Origin: Clavibacter sp. B3I6
GTDB lineage: Bacteria; Actinomycetota; Actinomycetes; Actinomycetales; Microbacteriaceae
Reading direction: 5' to 3'
DNA length: 64,000 nucleotides
Assembly (NCBI RefSeq): GCF_030816895.1
Contig: NZ_JAUSYL010000001.1
Location: forward strand, 1,364,001-1,428,000
This document shows, one piece after another, positions 37,926 through 47,052 of this stretch (position 1 is the stretch's first letter; each line of letters starts with the position of its first letter). The notes beneath the pieces are model-generated. The model was not told the origin of the DNA, did no database searches, and saw only the letters and a list, made by a program, of their open reading frames with translations. The position numbers were made by a program, and so were the translations under genes.

Positions 37926-39685
37926 ATGGCGCGTGCCGTCGAGCGGGACGCCGTCCCGCGCCCCCGCCTGCACCGCGTGATCCGGGGCCTCATCGGCGTC
38001 GTCCTGCTCGCGAACGTCGTCTACCTCGCGGTCCTGCTCCCGCCCGGCGAGACCGGCAGCGTGCTCGTGGACGTCGTGCTGGCGCTCGCCCTCCAGTGGA
38101 TCCCCGCCGTCGTCTTCTGGCTGGTCGCCGCGCGGACAGGCTCCCGCCGCGCGGAGGTGGTGCTCGCCGCCGCCGCCGTGACCGCGAACGCGGCCGGCGA
38201 CACGATCTACGTGTTCGGCATGGACGAGTCCGGCGTACTGCCCTCGCCGTCCGTCGCCGACATCGCCTACCTCCTCTTCTACCCGCTGATGCTGGCCGCC
38301 CTCGTGGTGCTCGTGCGCCGCCGCTCCCGCCGCGCCACGAACGCCGTCTTCCTCGACGCGGGCCTCGCCGTGCTCGGCTCCGCGGCCGTGCTCGCCGTGG
38401 TCCTCGGCCCGGTCCTCGCGGACGCGACGAGCGGCACGAGCGTCTACGCCGGCGCCATCGACGCCCTCTACCCCGCCTCCGACATCGTCCTCGTGGCCGT
38501 GGTCGTGGGGATCGCCGCCTCGCCGGTGCTGCGGATGGGTCCCGGCTGGCAGTACCTCGTCCTCGGGCTCCTCGCGATCACGGGAGCGGACATCGCGTAC
38601 GCGCTGCTCAACCGCGAGGGCGGCTACGGCGACGGGACGCCGCTCGACGTCGTCTGGACCGCCGGGATCGCGCTGCTCGCCCTGTGGGTGGAGGGCGTGG
38701 ACCGCGCGCCCGCGGACGCCCCGGAGCCCGCGCGGCCGACCGCCCGGCTGCTGCCCGTCCCCGCGGTCGCCGTGCTCGCGGGGCTCGGCGTGCTCCTCGT
38801 CGCGACGCGCACGCCCGTCCCGCCGCTCGCGCTGGTCCTCGCCGCGAGCGCCGTCGCGCTGTCCGCTCTGCCGGTCATGTTCCGCCAGGCCGCCCTCACG
38901 CGCATGCTCGAGGGCCAGGACCGGGTCGTCGCGCGGCTGGAGGCGCTCGACCGGTCGAAGAGCGACATCATCGGCACCGTGAGCCACGAGATGCGCACGC
39001 GCCGCTCACCTCCATCTCCGGCTACGTGGAGCTCGTCCTCGACGGCGAGGGGGGCGACATCCCGGACGACGCCCGGGACATGCTGGGGGCCGTCGACCGC
39101 AACGCCCGGCGGCTCCAGTCGCTCGTGGCCGACATGCTGATGATGACGCGCCTCGACGCGGGCGAGCGGCCGGCCATGGCGCCGCTCGACGTCGCGACGC
39201 TCGTCCGCCGGGCCGCGGAGTCCCTCCGCCCCTTCGCCGACGCGCGCCAGGTGGACCTGGCGGTGGGCGACGCCGCCCCGACGACCACGACCGTCGACGG
39301 CGCCGCGGGGCAGCTGGAGCGGGTGCTGACCAACGTGATCGAGAACGCCGTCAAGTTCACGCCGGCGGGCGGCGCCGTGTCCGTCGACGTGCAGGCGGCG
39401 ACCGGCCCGGCCGGGCGCCCCACGGTCGTGGTCGTGGTCGCCGACACGGGCACGGGGATCCCCGCGGAGGCGCTCCCCCACGTGTTCGACCGGTTCTTCC
39501 GCGCCGCCCACGCGCACGGCGAGGTGGTGCCCGGCACGGGACTCGGCCTCGCGATCGTGCGGGAGATCGTGCAGGCGCACGGCGGCGAGGTCACCGTCTC
39601 CTCGGTGCTCGGCGAGGGGACGGCCGTCCGGATCGCGCTCCCGGCACAGCGGGGCGCGGGCGCAGGCGCAGGAGCGCGGGGCTGA
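37926..39685 (+). pseudogene. Membrane sensor histidine kinase, frameshifted
   Basis: From ATG 37926 the first frame has about eight or more hydrophobic segments (1-~330) and ends in the HisKA box SDIIGTVSHEMRT (phospho-acceptor His354). After this the frame is lost at ACGCGCCGCTC (about 38997-39006). Dropping two bases gives the expected MRTPLTSISGYVELVL, and the frame continues through the ATPase domain (N box NVIENAVKFTP, ADTGTGIP, GTGLGLAIV) to the stop at 39685. No response regulator is adjacent, so it is an orphan. A genuine inactivation and a sequencing or assembly slip are both possible. Confidence 0.85.
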
Positions 39686-39689
39686 CGGA

Positions 39690-41369
39690 TCAGGAGCGGG
39701 TGCGCACGCCGCCCGCATCTACGCCCGCCGGAGCGGGCTCCGCGGGGGCGGCAGCGGGCCCGGTGCCATCCGCAGGTGCCGCGGGGGCGGTGGGAGCCGT
39801 GGGAGCGGTGGGGGCGCTCCCCCGTCGCGCCTTCGGCAGGACCCGCGCGAGGTCGAGCACGCCGCGCACGTCGCGGCGCACCGCGGGCACGAGCGCGACG
39901 GCGAGCGCGTAGAGCACCACGGTCGTGCCGACGCCCGCGAGCAGCTGGAGCACGTCGGATCCGGTGTCGACCAGGGCGAGGAGCGCCCCGGTGGCGACGC
40001 TGACCACGCCCACGACGCCGATGATCCGCAGCGCGCCCATGTAGAGCCGGCGCGTGGGGATCGGCGCCTTCCGCGAGAGCCACCACAGCGAGATGGGCCA
40101 GCAGATGGCGGGGGCGGCCGCGTAGCCGGCCGCGATGCCGACGATGCCGCCGGTGGAGCCCACGAGGATGCAGGTCACCTTGATGGCGGCGCTCAGCAGC
40201 GAGAAGCGGAAGAGGTCTCCCGTGAGGCCGCGGGACACGTAGACCCAGTAGCCGACGAAGGCGAGGGTGTCGAAGATGCCCGCGATGGCGAGGAGGCGGA
40301 GGATCGGCGCGACGCTGTCCCACTGGGGTCCGAGGAAGACCGCGGTGATGGGCACGGCCGTGCTCGCGACGAGGCCGAGGCCCGCGCCGAGCGTGTAGCC
40401 GAGGGCGAGCTGGCCCCGGGCGACGTAGTCGGCGAAGCGGCGCTGCTCGTCCGCGAGGCGGGAGAGGACGGGGATCGCGACGGTGGTGAGGGGGCTGCGG
40501 ATCTGCGCGAGCGGCGTCATGAGGAGCTGGAACGCGCGGTTGTAGATGCCGAGGGATCCGGCGCCGAAGCGGAGGCCGACGAGGAACGTGTCGATGTTGT
40601 TGCTCACGTAGCCGACCATCTGGCTCGACACCATGTTCCAGCCGAAGCGGAGGAGCGGGCCCATGGGCTCGCCGCGGCTCGGGAGGCCCGGGATCCAGCG
40701 GGCGAAGCCGACCGCGAGGGCGAGCAGCACGAGCGTCTGCGTCAGCTGCTGCGCGACGAGCGCCCAGTACCCCCAGCCGAGGAGCGCTCCGCCGATCGCG
40801 ACGAGGAGGGCGACCGCGGGCGCGGTGACGTCGGCGGTCGCGAGCGCGCGGAAGCGGAGGCTGCGGGTGAGGCTCGCGCGGTACTGCGTGGCGAGGCCGT
40901 TGAAGACGAAGGTGAGGCTCAGGGCGTGCGCGATGGGGATCAGCTCGTCGTGGCCGAAGACCGCGGCGAGCGGCCAGGCCGCGCAGAAGACCAGGGCGGC
41001 GAGCACGAGGCCGATGCCGGCGTTGATCCACCAGAGGTTGTCGCGCTGGCCGCGGCTGAGGTCGCGGGCCTGGATGGCCGCGTTGGAGAGGCCGAAGTCG
41101 CGGAAGATCTCGCCGATCCCGATGATCGCGAGGACCATCGCGAGCAGGCCGTAGTCGGTGGGCGTGAGCAGGCGCGCGAGGACGACGACGGACGCGACCT
41201 GGATGAGGATCCGGACGAGCTGCGCGCCGATCGTGACGATCGCGCCGCGGGCCGCACGGGCGCCGAGGCCCTGCGTGGCGGCGGGCGGGGCGTCGACGGC
41301 CTGCGCGACGCTCGCGGCGGGATCGCCGGCGGAGGCGGCGCGGGGGTCGCCGGGCAGGGCGGTGGGCAT
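39690..41369 (-). CDS. Wzx-like polysaccharide flippase
   Basis: 559 residues from ATG 41369, with GGAG upstream. About 12-14 hydrophobic segments span residues 40-480. The N-terminal core GIVTIGAQLVRILIQ-type helix and ARLLTPTDYGLLAMVLAIIG match WzxC/MOP-superfamily exporters of lipid-linked sugars. The last 70 residues are a hydrophilic Ala/Pro-rich tail that includes APTAP repeats. It should move undecaprenyl-linked repeat units across the membrane for the EPS locus. It is the left-most recognised member of that locus, separated from the next glycosyltransferase by about 200 bp. Confidence 0.88.
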   Translation of the reverse strand: MPTALPGDPRAASAGDPAASVAQAVDAPPAATQGLGARAARGAIVTIGAQLVRILIQVASVVVLARLLTPTDYGLLAMVLAIIGIGEIFRDFGLSNAAIQARDLSRGQRDNLWWINAGIGLVLAALVFCAAWPLAAVFGHDELIPIAHALSLTFVFNGLATQYRASLTRSLRFRALATADVTAPAVALLVAIGGALLGWGYWALVAQQLTQTLVLLALAVGFARWIPGLPSRGEPMGPLLRFGWNMVSSQMVGYVSNNIDTFLVGLRFGAGSLGIYNRAFQLLMTPLAQIRSPLTTVAIPVLSRLADEQRRFADYVARGQLALGYTLGAGLGLVASTAVPITAVFLGPQWDSVAPILRLLAIAGIFDTLAFVGYWVYVSRGLTGDLFRFSLLSAAIKVTCILVGSTGGIVGIAAGYAAAPAICWPISLWWLSRKAPIPTRRLYMGALRIIGVVGVVSVATGALLALVDTGSDVLQLLAGVGTTVVLYALAVALVPAVRRDVRGVLDLARVLPKARRGSAPTAPTAPTAPAAPADGTGPAAAPAEPAPAGVDAGGVRTRS

Positions 41370-41571
41370 GGGGCTCCGTCGTCGGGTCGAGGAGGGGGTG
41401 GCGACCGGGTCGGCTGCGGGTGACAGCCGGATCACCGCGAGCTCGGGTGTCGGGTGGGTGGGCCCGCCGGGTACGCGGTCCGCGCCTCAGCGTACGCGAG
41501 GGCGCCGCCCGGGTCCCGCCCCAGAACGCGGGGTGCGCGGGCCCGGTGGCGGACGCACCCCGGCCGGCGGC

Positions 41572-42621
41572 TCAGCCCCGCTCGACCCCGCGGACGATGC
41601 GGAGCGCGCGGCGGTACGCGGACGCGTGCGCGGTGCCGGCGCGGTCCCAGTCGCGTCCCGAGAGCGCGGGCGACGCCGAGCGCGCGCCCGTGCGCACGGC
41701 CTCGGTGGCGCGGAGGAGCTCGTCGGGGGTCAGGTCGCCGGCGAACAGGTGGATCCAGCCCGGGCCGACCTCCTCCGCGAGCGCGCGGTTGACCGCGTTG
41801 TCCGGCACGAGCACGGGCCGGTCGAGCGACAGCGCCGCCAGGGTGCCGCCGGAGTTGTGCATGAACCGGTACGGCAGCACGACGAGCTCGGAGCCCGTGA
41901 CGATCTCCACGAGCTCGGCGTCGGAGAGGAAGCGCAGGTCGAGGCGGATCCGGTCGTCACCCGCGGCGAGCGCGCGGATCGTGTCGGCCAGCTCCGCGGT
42001 CGACGGGTTGCCGCCGATGCGCAGCGACAGGTCCGCGCCCGCGTCGCCCGCGCCGCGGAAGGACGCGACGAGGTCCTCGACGCCCTTGTACCGGCGCACG
42101 AGCCCGACGTAGCCGAGCCGGCCGGGCACGACCTCCTCGCGCGGCTGGTCGCGGAACCAGTCGCGGTAGTGGCCGTGCAGGATCGTGGCGTGCGGCTGGT
42201 CGGCGGGGATCTCCGTGAGCGGGTTCACGCGGATCCGGAGCGTCGTCCTCCGCTCCATGAGCGCGAGCAGGAGCGTCTCGCGCCGGCTGATGCCCTGGGG
42301 GCGCTCGAGGTTGTGCACCGTGCGGACGATCGGGGTGCGCCGGATCGCGAGCCGCGCGAGGAACGCGACGGTCAGCGCCTGCCGCACCGCCTTCTTCAGC
42401 GGGCTGCGGCCGTCCACGAGGATCTCGGGCCAGTGCACGTGGAACACGTCGTAGCGGCCGAGGAGCGCGGTGCGCCAGCTGAAGTGCAGGGGGCGGACGC
42501 CGGGCGTCGCGGCGAGCGCGCGCCCGAGCATCACGATGTACGGGTTCGTCGTGGGACGCGGCGCCTGCGAGGACTGCAGCACGACGAGGTCGCGGCCGGG
42601 CGGGCGGGAGGGGACGGTCAT
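41572..42621 (-). CDS. Glycosyltransferase, GT-B fold (GT4-like)
   Basis: 349 residues from ATG 42621, with AGGAG upstream. DVFHVHWPEILVDGRSPLKK in the acceptor half and GRLGYVGLVRRYKGVEDLVA in the donor half fit GT-B enzymes; the ELVVLPYRFMHNSGGTLAAL segment corresponds to the nucleotide-sugar region. The layout resembles GumK/GT4-type transferases. It should add one sugar to the lipid-linked repeat unit on the cytosolic side. It is divergent from the double GT2 gene. Confidence 0.85.
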   Translation of the reverse strand: MTVPSRPPGRDLVVLQSSQAPRPTTNPYIVMLGRALAATPGVRPLHFSWRTALLGRYDVFHVHWPEILVDGRSPLKKAVRQALTVAFLARLAIRRTPIVRTVHNLERPQGISRRETLLLALMERRTTLRIRVNPLTEIPADQPHATILHGHYRDWFRDQPREEVVPGRLGYVGLVRRYKGVEDLVASFRGAGDAGADLSLRIGGNPSTAELADTIRALAAGDDRIRLDLRFLSDAELVEIVTGSELVVLPYRFMHNSGGTLAALSLDRPVLVPDNAVNRALAEEVGPGWIHLFAGDLTPDELLRATEAVRTGARSASPALSGRDWDRAGTAHASAYRRALRIVRGVERG

Positions 42622-42687
42622 GGCGCTCCTGGGCGGGACGACCGGCGGCGGGTCGTCGGGCGCGACCCAAGGGGTCGTCGGTCGAGG

Positions 42688-42699
42688 AAATAGACTATG
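42688..42699. promoter_or_regulatory. AT-rich divergent promoter island
   Basis: AAATAGACTATG breaks the GC-rich background between the divergent glycosyltransferase genes. TAGACT on the plus strand (42691-42696) and TAGTCT on the minus strand are both acceptable -10 elements. No good -35 is seen. Confidence 0.4.
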
Positions 42700-42760
42700 C
42701 CACCACCCGCCCGTGCCCGCCGGCGAGGCCCCGCCGCACCTGCCCGACCGATGGGATCCC

Positions 42761-44728
42761 ATGCCCCGCCCCGCCCTCCTCGCCGTCGTCGTCGTCAACT
42801 ACGGATCCGCCGACCTCGTGCGCGAGAACGTGCTGCCGCTCGTCGAGCGGCTCGACGACGCGCTGCTCGTGATCGTCGACAACCGCACGACCGACGCGGA
42901 GCGGGAGCGCGTGCGCGCGCTCGCCGCGCACCCGTCGAGCCGCGTCCACGGCGTCTACCCGGACGGCAACACGGGCTTCGGCACGGGCATGAACATCGGC
43001 GTGGAGGCGGCCCGCGGGCTCGGCGCGCGCGAGTTCCTGCTCCTCAACCCGGACGCGACCATCGAGCCCGACCAGCTGGCGGTGCTGCGGGAGGCCGTGG
43101 CGGCGGACCCGCTCGCGCTCGTGGCCCCGCTCATCCTCCGGCCCGACGGCAGCACGTGGTTCCGCGGCTCCGACCTGTACCTCGCCGACGGCCGGATCCG
43201 CTCCGCCGCCCGCCGCGCGCAGCACCCCGGCCTCGCGGTCGAGCCCTGGCTGACCGGCGCGTGCCTGCTCGTGACCGACGAGCTGTGGACCCGCGTGGGC
43301 GGCTTCTCCGACGACTACTTCCTGTACTGGGAGGACGTCGACCTGTCGCGCAAGGTCGTGGAGGCCGGCGGACGCCTGCGGGTCGTGGAGGAGGCCGTCG
43401 CCGTGCACGCCGAGGGCGGCACGCAGAGCGCCGGCCACGAGAGCGCCGGGCAGGCCAAGTCGGGCACGTACTACTACCACAACATCCGGAACCGGCTCCT
43501 CTACGGGGCCCGTCACCTCGACGCCGCGGCCCTCCGCCGGTGGCGGCTGCTCACGCCCGTGATCGCGTACGAGGTGCTGCTGCAGGGCGGGCGGCGCCAG
43601 TTCGCGCACCCGGTGGCGCCGGTGACGGCGGCCGTGCGCGGGATCCTCGACGGGTACCGGATCTCCGGGGGCTGGCGGGCCGTGCCGTCGCCCGCGCCGA
43701 CGGCCGGCGGTCCCGCGTCCGGTGCCGCACCGACCGGGCGGGCAGCCGGACGCGCCGTCGCGCCCGCCGCGTCGCTCGTCGTCGCGATCCTCACCTACCG
43801 CCGACCCGACGACATCCGCGCCGTACTCCCCCTCGTGGCCGCGCAGGCCGCCGACCTGCGCGAGGCCGCCGAGGCCGACCCCGAGCTCCCCCGCGCCGTG
43901 CGGATCGTCGTGGTCGACAACGACCCGGCGGGCGGCGCCGGCGCCGCCGTGGAGGACGCCGCGGCGGTCTCCCCCGCGCCCGTCGCCTACGTGCACGAGC
44001 CCGCACCCGGCATCTCCGCCGCCCGCAACCGCGCCCTCGACGAGGCCCGCGACGACGACCTGCTCGTGTTCCTCGACGACGATGAGCGGCCGGATCCGGG
44101 CTGGCTCGCCGCCCTCGTGCGCGCCCGCCAGACCACGGGCAGCGCGGGCGTCGCGGGTCCCGTGCGGAGCGAGTACGAGGTCGAGCCCGACGCGTGGGTG
44201 CGCGCGGGCGGCTTCTTCGTCCGCCGGCGTCCCGCGACCGGCACGCGCCTCGAGGTCGCCGCGACCAACAACCTCCTCCTCGACCTCCGCGCCGTGCGCG
44301 CCGCGGATCTGCGCTTCGACGTGGACCTCGGCACGCAGGGCGGCGAGGACACCCTGTTCACGCGTCAGCTCGTCGCGTCCGGGGGCCTCGTCACCTGGTG
44401 CGCGGAGGCGGGCGTCGTCGACGTCGTGCCGCGCGCCCGCACGACGCGGCGCTGGGTCGTGCTGCGCGCCTTCAGCAGCGGCAACTCGTGGAGCCTCACG
44501 TCCGTGGCGCTCGCGCCCGCGACCCCCGCGGCCCGCGCCCGGATCCGCGCCGAGGCGACCGCGCGCGGCCTCGTGCGCGCGCTCGGCGGCACCGGACGGA
44601 TCGCCGTCGGCGTCGCCACCGGCAGCCTCGCCCACCGCGCGAAGGGCACACGCACGCTCGCCCGCGGCGCCGGCATGGTCGCGGGTGCGTTCGGGTGGTC
44701 GTACCAGGAGTACGCGCGGCGCGACTGA
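42761..44728 (+). CDS. Fused double GT2 glycosyltransferase
   Basis: 655 residues from ATG 42761; the ribosome binding site is weak. The first GT2 domain (about 5-240) has VVVVNYGSADLV, LLLNPDATIEPD and YFLYWEDVDLSRKV, as in rhamnosyltransferases of the WbbL type. A Pro/Ala/Gly linker (about 305-345) leads to a second GT2 domain (VVAILTYRRPDDIRAVLPLV, DLLVFLDDDERPDPGWLAAL, and GGEDTLFTRQLVA as the ED element). It should add two sugars in sequence to the EPS repeat unit. Both domains keep their metal-binding Asp motifs. Confidence 0.9.
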   Translation: MPRPALLAVVVVNYGSADLVRENVLPLVERLDDALLVIVDNRTTDAERERVRALAAHPSSRVHGVYPDGNTGFGTGMNIGVEAARGLGAREFLLLNPDATIEPDQLAVLREAVAADPLALVAPLILRPDGSTWFRGSDLYLADGRIRSAARRAQHPGLAVEPWLTGACLLVTDELWTRVGGFSDDYFLYWEDVDLSRKVVEAGGRLRVVEEAVAVHAEGGTQSAGHESAGQAKSGTYYYHNIRNRLLYGARHLDAAALRRWRLLTPVIAYEVLLQGGRRQFAHPVAPVTAAVRGILDGYRISGGWRAVPSPAPTAGGPASGAAPTGRAAGRAVAPAASLVVAILTYRRPDDIRAVLPLVAAQAADLREAAEADPELPRAVRIVVVDNDPAGGAGAAVEDAAAVSPAPVAYVHEPAPGISAARNRALDEARDDDLLVFLDDDERPDPGWLAALVRARQTTGSAGVAGPVRSEYEVEPDAWVRAGGFFVRRRPATGTRLEVAATNNLLLDLRAVRAADLRFDVDLGTQGGEDTLFTRQLVASGGLVTWCAEAGVVDVVPRARTTRRWVVLRAFSSGNSWSLTSVALAPATPAARARIRAEATARGLVRALGGTGRIAVGVATGSLAHRAKGTRTLARGAGMVAGAFGWSYQEYARRD

Positions 44729-44734
44729 GCGGTC

Positions 44735-44758
44735 CGCGTCGCGCATCCATGCGACGCG
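44735..44758 (+). terminator. Hairpin after the double GT2 gene
   Basis: CGCGTCGC (44735-44742) pairs with GCGACGCG (44751-44758) 7 bp after the stop. TACGAT (44813-44818), further on, is a possible -10 for the next gene. Confidence 0.5.
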
Positions 44759-44939
44759 CGACGCGCGCGGCTCCCCCTGGACGGGGGGCTCGTCCCCGCG
44801 CGCCCGCGGACGTACGATGCGAGGGCAGAAGACCCGGAATCCTGCGTCGTGCGACCACCCATCGCCCGCCCGCACCGCGCCGCCGACCCGCCCTGGTCGT
44901 CGGGCTCGTCTCCGCCGTACCCGAAGAGCGAAGAAGGCC

Positions 44940-45584
44940 ATGCCCGCACCCGAGAGCACCCCGTCCGACCTGCGTCCCCGCCGTGAGCGTCGCGCCCGCA
45001 GCCGCCGCACCACCGTCGCCGTCATCGGCGCGGCATCCGTCCTCGTCACCGCCGCCGTGGTCGGCACGGTCGTCGTGAACGGGTCCGGATCCGACTCCCC
45101 CGCGGCCGCCGCGGATACGAAGGACTGGTCCGACGTCGCCCCCACCGCCGGCGCGACCGAGGCCCCCGCGCCGCTGCCCGAGGGCGACACGTCGCTCGGC
45201 CAGGAGGTGTCGGCCACCGTCGGCCTCGACGAGACCGCGACGTTCCCCGGATCCATCCAGGCCCGCATCGTGTCGGTCACCCCGACCAGCACGGACGGCG
45301 GCCGGGTCGGCGAGCTGAGCGGCGACGCGGTCGACGTGCGGCTCGAGCTCGTCAACGTCACGGGCGAGGCCGTCGCGGTCGACGCCGTGGCCGTCAACGT
45401 CTTCTACGGCGCCGACCGCACGCCCGCGACCCCGGCCGACTCCGACACGGTGATCCGCGGCTCGCTCGAGCCCGGCGCCTCCGCCACCGGCGACTACGTG
45501 TTCAGCGTCCCGGCGGCCTCGGCCGACGCGATCAGCGTGGTCGTGGCGCGCGACGCGGGCTCGCCCGTCGTCGTCTTCCAGTAG
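44940..45584 (+). CDS. Membrane-anchored protein with DUF4352-like domain
   Basis: 214 residues from ATG 44940, with GAAGAAGG upstream. A basic cytosolic start (RPRRERRARSRR) and one hydrophobic segment (about 25-45) precede a short Ser/Ala/Pro linker. A beta-type domain follows (VSATVGLDETATFPGSIQAR, then DAVDVRLELVNVTGEAVAVD), resembling DUF4352/telokin-like extracellular domains. It should face outside the membrane. It lies between EPS genes but is convergent with the kinase gene, so involvement is only suggested. Confidence 0.7.
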   Translation: MPAPESTPSDLRPRRERRARSRRTTVAVIGAASVLVTAAVVGTVVVNGSGSDSPAAAADTKDWSDVAPTAGATEAPAPLPEGDTSLGQEVSATVGLDETATFPGSIQARIVSVTPTSTDGGRVGELSGDAVDVRLELVNVTGEAVAVDAVAVNVFYGADRTPATPADSDTVIRGSLEPGASATGDYVFSVPAASADAISVVVARDAGSPVVVFQ

Positions 45585-45608
45585 CGCGCACGCACCACCC
45601 GCGACGAC

Positions 45609-45646
45609 ACGAGGGGCGCGGCCGGGAACCCGGCCGCGCCCCTCGT
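45609..45646. terminator. Strong bidirectional terminator
   Basis: ACGAGGGGCGCGGCCGGG (45609-45626) pairs perfectly with 45629-45646, an 18-bp stem with a minimal loop. It separates the convergent DUF4352-like gene and the kinase gene. Confidence 0.8.
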
Positions 45647-45660
45647 CGTCGTGCCGCGGG

Positions 45661-47052
45661 TCAGCGGGCGGCCGCGGCCGCCCGTCGGGCTGAGCGGGTG
45701 GCGCGGCCGGTCTCCGGCTCGGCCGCGCGGTAGTACGCGCGCTTGTCCTTCGTGGGCCGCACCTTGTTGAGCACGACGCCCAGCACGGATCCGCCCGACT
45801 TCTCGACCGCGTCGAGCGCCTCGGTCAGCTGGCCGCGGTGGACGCGCGTCTGGTCGGCGACGATGATCGCGCCGTCCGTAATCCGGGCGACGAACGCCGC
45901 GTCGGCCACCGCGATGAGCGGTGCGGTGTCGATCACGATGACGTCGTAGGCCTCGCGGGCCCGCGCGACCAGCTCCTCCATGCGCGCGGACGCGAGCAGC
46001 TCGCTCGGGTTCGGCGGGATCTCGCCCGAGGTCAGCACGTGCAGGGTGCCGGCGCCCCACGGCTGGACGACGTCCTCGATGAGGGCCTGGCCGACCAGGA
46101 CGGTCGTGAGGCCCGCGTCCCCCTCGAGGCCGAGGTACCGTGCCACGACCGGCCGACGCAGGTCCGCGTCGACGAGGAGCACACGGCGCCCGCCCTCGCT
46201 GAGCGACAGGGCGAGGTTCGCCGCGACCGTGGACTTCCCCTCGCCGGGGATCGACGACGTCACGACGATGCTCGACGACCGCTCGCCGAGGAGCACGAAC
46301 CGGAGGTTCGCCTTCAGCTGGCGGAAGCCCTCGGCCGCGGTCGACAGCGGGCGGAGCGCCATCGCGAGGCCCGAGACGCCGCGCTCGCGCTCGAGCGAGC
46401 CGAGGAGGGGCGCCTTCGTGAGGTGAGCGACGGACTCGGCCGAGCGGACGCGCGTGTCGAGCAGGCGCAGCAGCACGAGGCTCAGGAGCCCGACGAGGAG
46501 CCCGAGCAGGAGCCCGGCGAGCGTGTTGGTCCGGCTGTTCGGCGCGGACGGGAACTCGGGCTCGGGGGCCTCCTGGATCACGCGGACCGAGACCGAGGGA
46601 GAGCCCTCGGCGCCCTTCGGCGCGTACGCCTCGGCCGTGTCGCGGAGGCTCGCGGCGACGGCGTTCGCGATGTCCGCGGCCTCCGAGGGCGAGGGCTCCG
46701 TGACGCTGATCTCCATGATCACGGTGTTCTGCGGCGTCGTGACGGTGACGGCGCGCGCGAGCTCCTGCGGGGAGGCGTCGAGTCCGAGCCGCGTGATGAC
46801 GGGCTCCAGCACCGCGGGCGACTCCGCGAGCTCGCCGAAGGACAGCATCTGGCTCTGCGTGTAGGTGGCGCCCTGGTTGAGGTCGCTGGCGGTCGATCCG
46901 CTGCTCAGCGAGAAGTACAGCCGGGACTGGGCGGTGTAGACGGGCGTCGCGAGCTGGGAGAGGCCGAACGCGACGAGGCCCCCCGCGAGCGTCGCGGCGA
47001 CCACGACGTACCAGTATCGGCGGAGCAGGGCGGTGGACTCGTGGAGCGTCAT
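45661..47052 (-). CDS. Wzc-like chain-length regulator and BY-kinase
   Basis: 463 residues from ATG 47052, which overlaps the polymerase stop (ATGA). Residues 1-~200 are a Wzz domain with two membrane segments (YVVVAATLAGGLVAFGL, and LLLGLLVGLLSLVLL). The kinase part has Walker A SIPGEGKSTVA near 268, Walker A' VLLVDADLRRP and Walker B DVIVIDTAPL. The C-terminus has only two adjacent Tyr (RAYYRAA) instead of a Tyr cluster. It controls EPS polymer length with Wzy, and the fused arrangement resembles Wzc rather than the split CpsC/CpsD of firmicutes. Confidence 0.92.
   Translation of the reverse strand: MTLHESTALLRRYWYVVVAATLAGGLVAFGLSQLATPVYTAQSRLYFSLSSGSTASDLNQGATYTQSQMLSFGELAESPAVLEPVITRLGLDASPQELARAVTVTTPQNTVIMEISVTEPSPSEAADIANAVAASLRDTAEAYAPKGAEGSPSVSVRVIQEAPEPEFPSAPNSRTNTLAGLLLGLLVGLLSLVLLRLLDTRVRSAESVAHLTKAPLLGSLERERGVSGLAMALRPLSTAAEGFRQLKANLRFVLLGERSSSIVVTSSIPGEGKSTVAANLALSLSEGGRRVLLVDADLRRPVVARYLGLEGDAGLTTVLVGQALIEDVVQPWGAGTLHVLTSGEIPPNPSELLASARMEELVARAREAYDVIVIDTAPLIAVADAAFVARITDGAIIVADQTRVHRGQLTEALDAVEKSGGSVLGVVLNKVRPTKDKRAYYRAAEPETGRATRSARRAAAAAR

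Noticed and set aside
35177..37993. 938-residue frame including the epimerase
   Set aside because: Only the last 348 residues resemble an epimerase; the rest is antisense to the xylanase gene.
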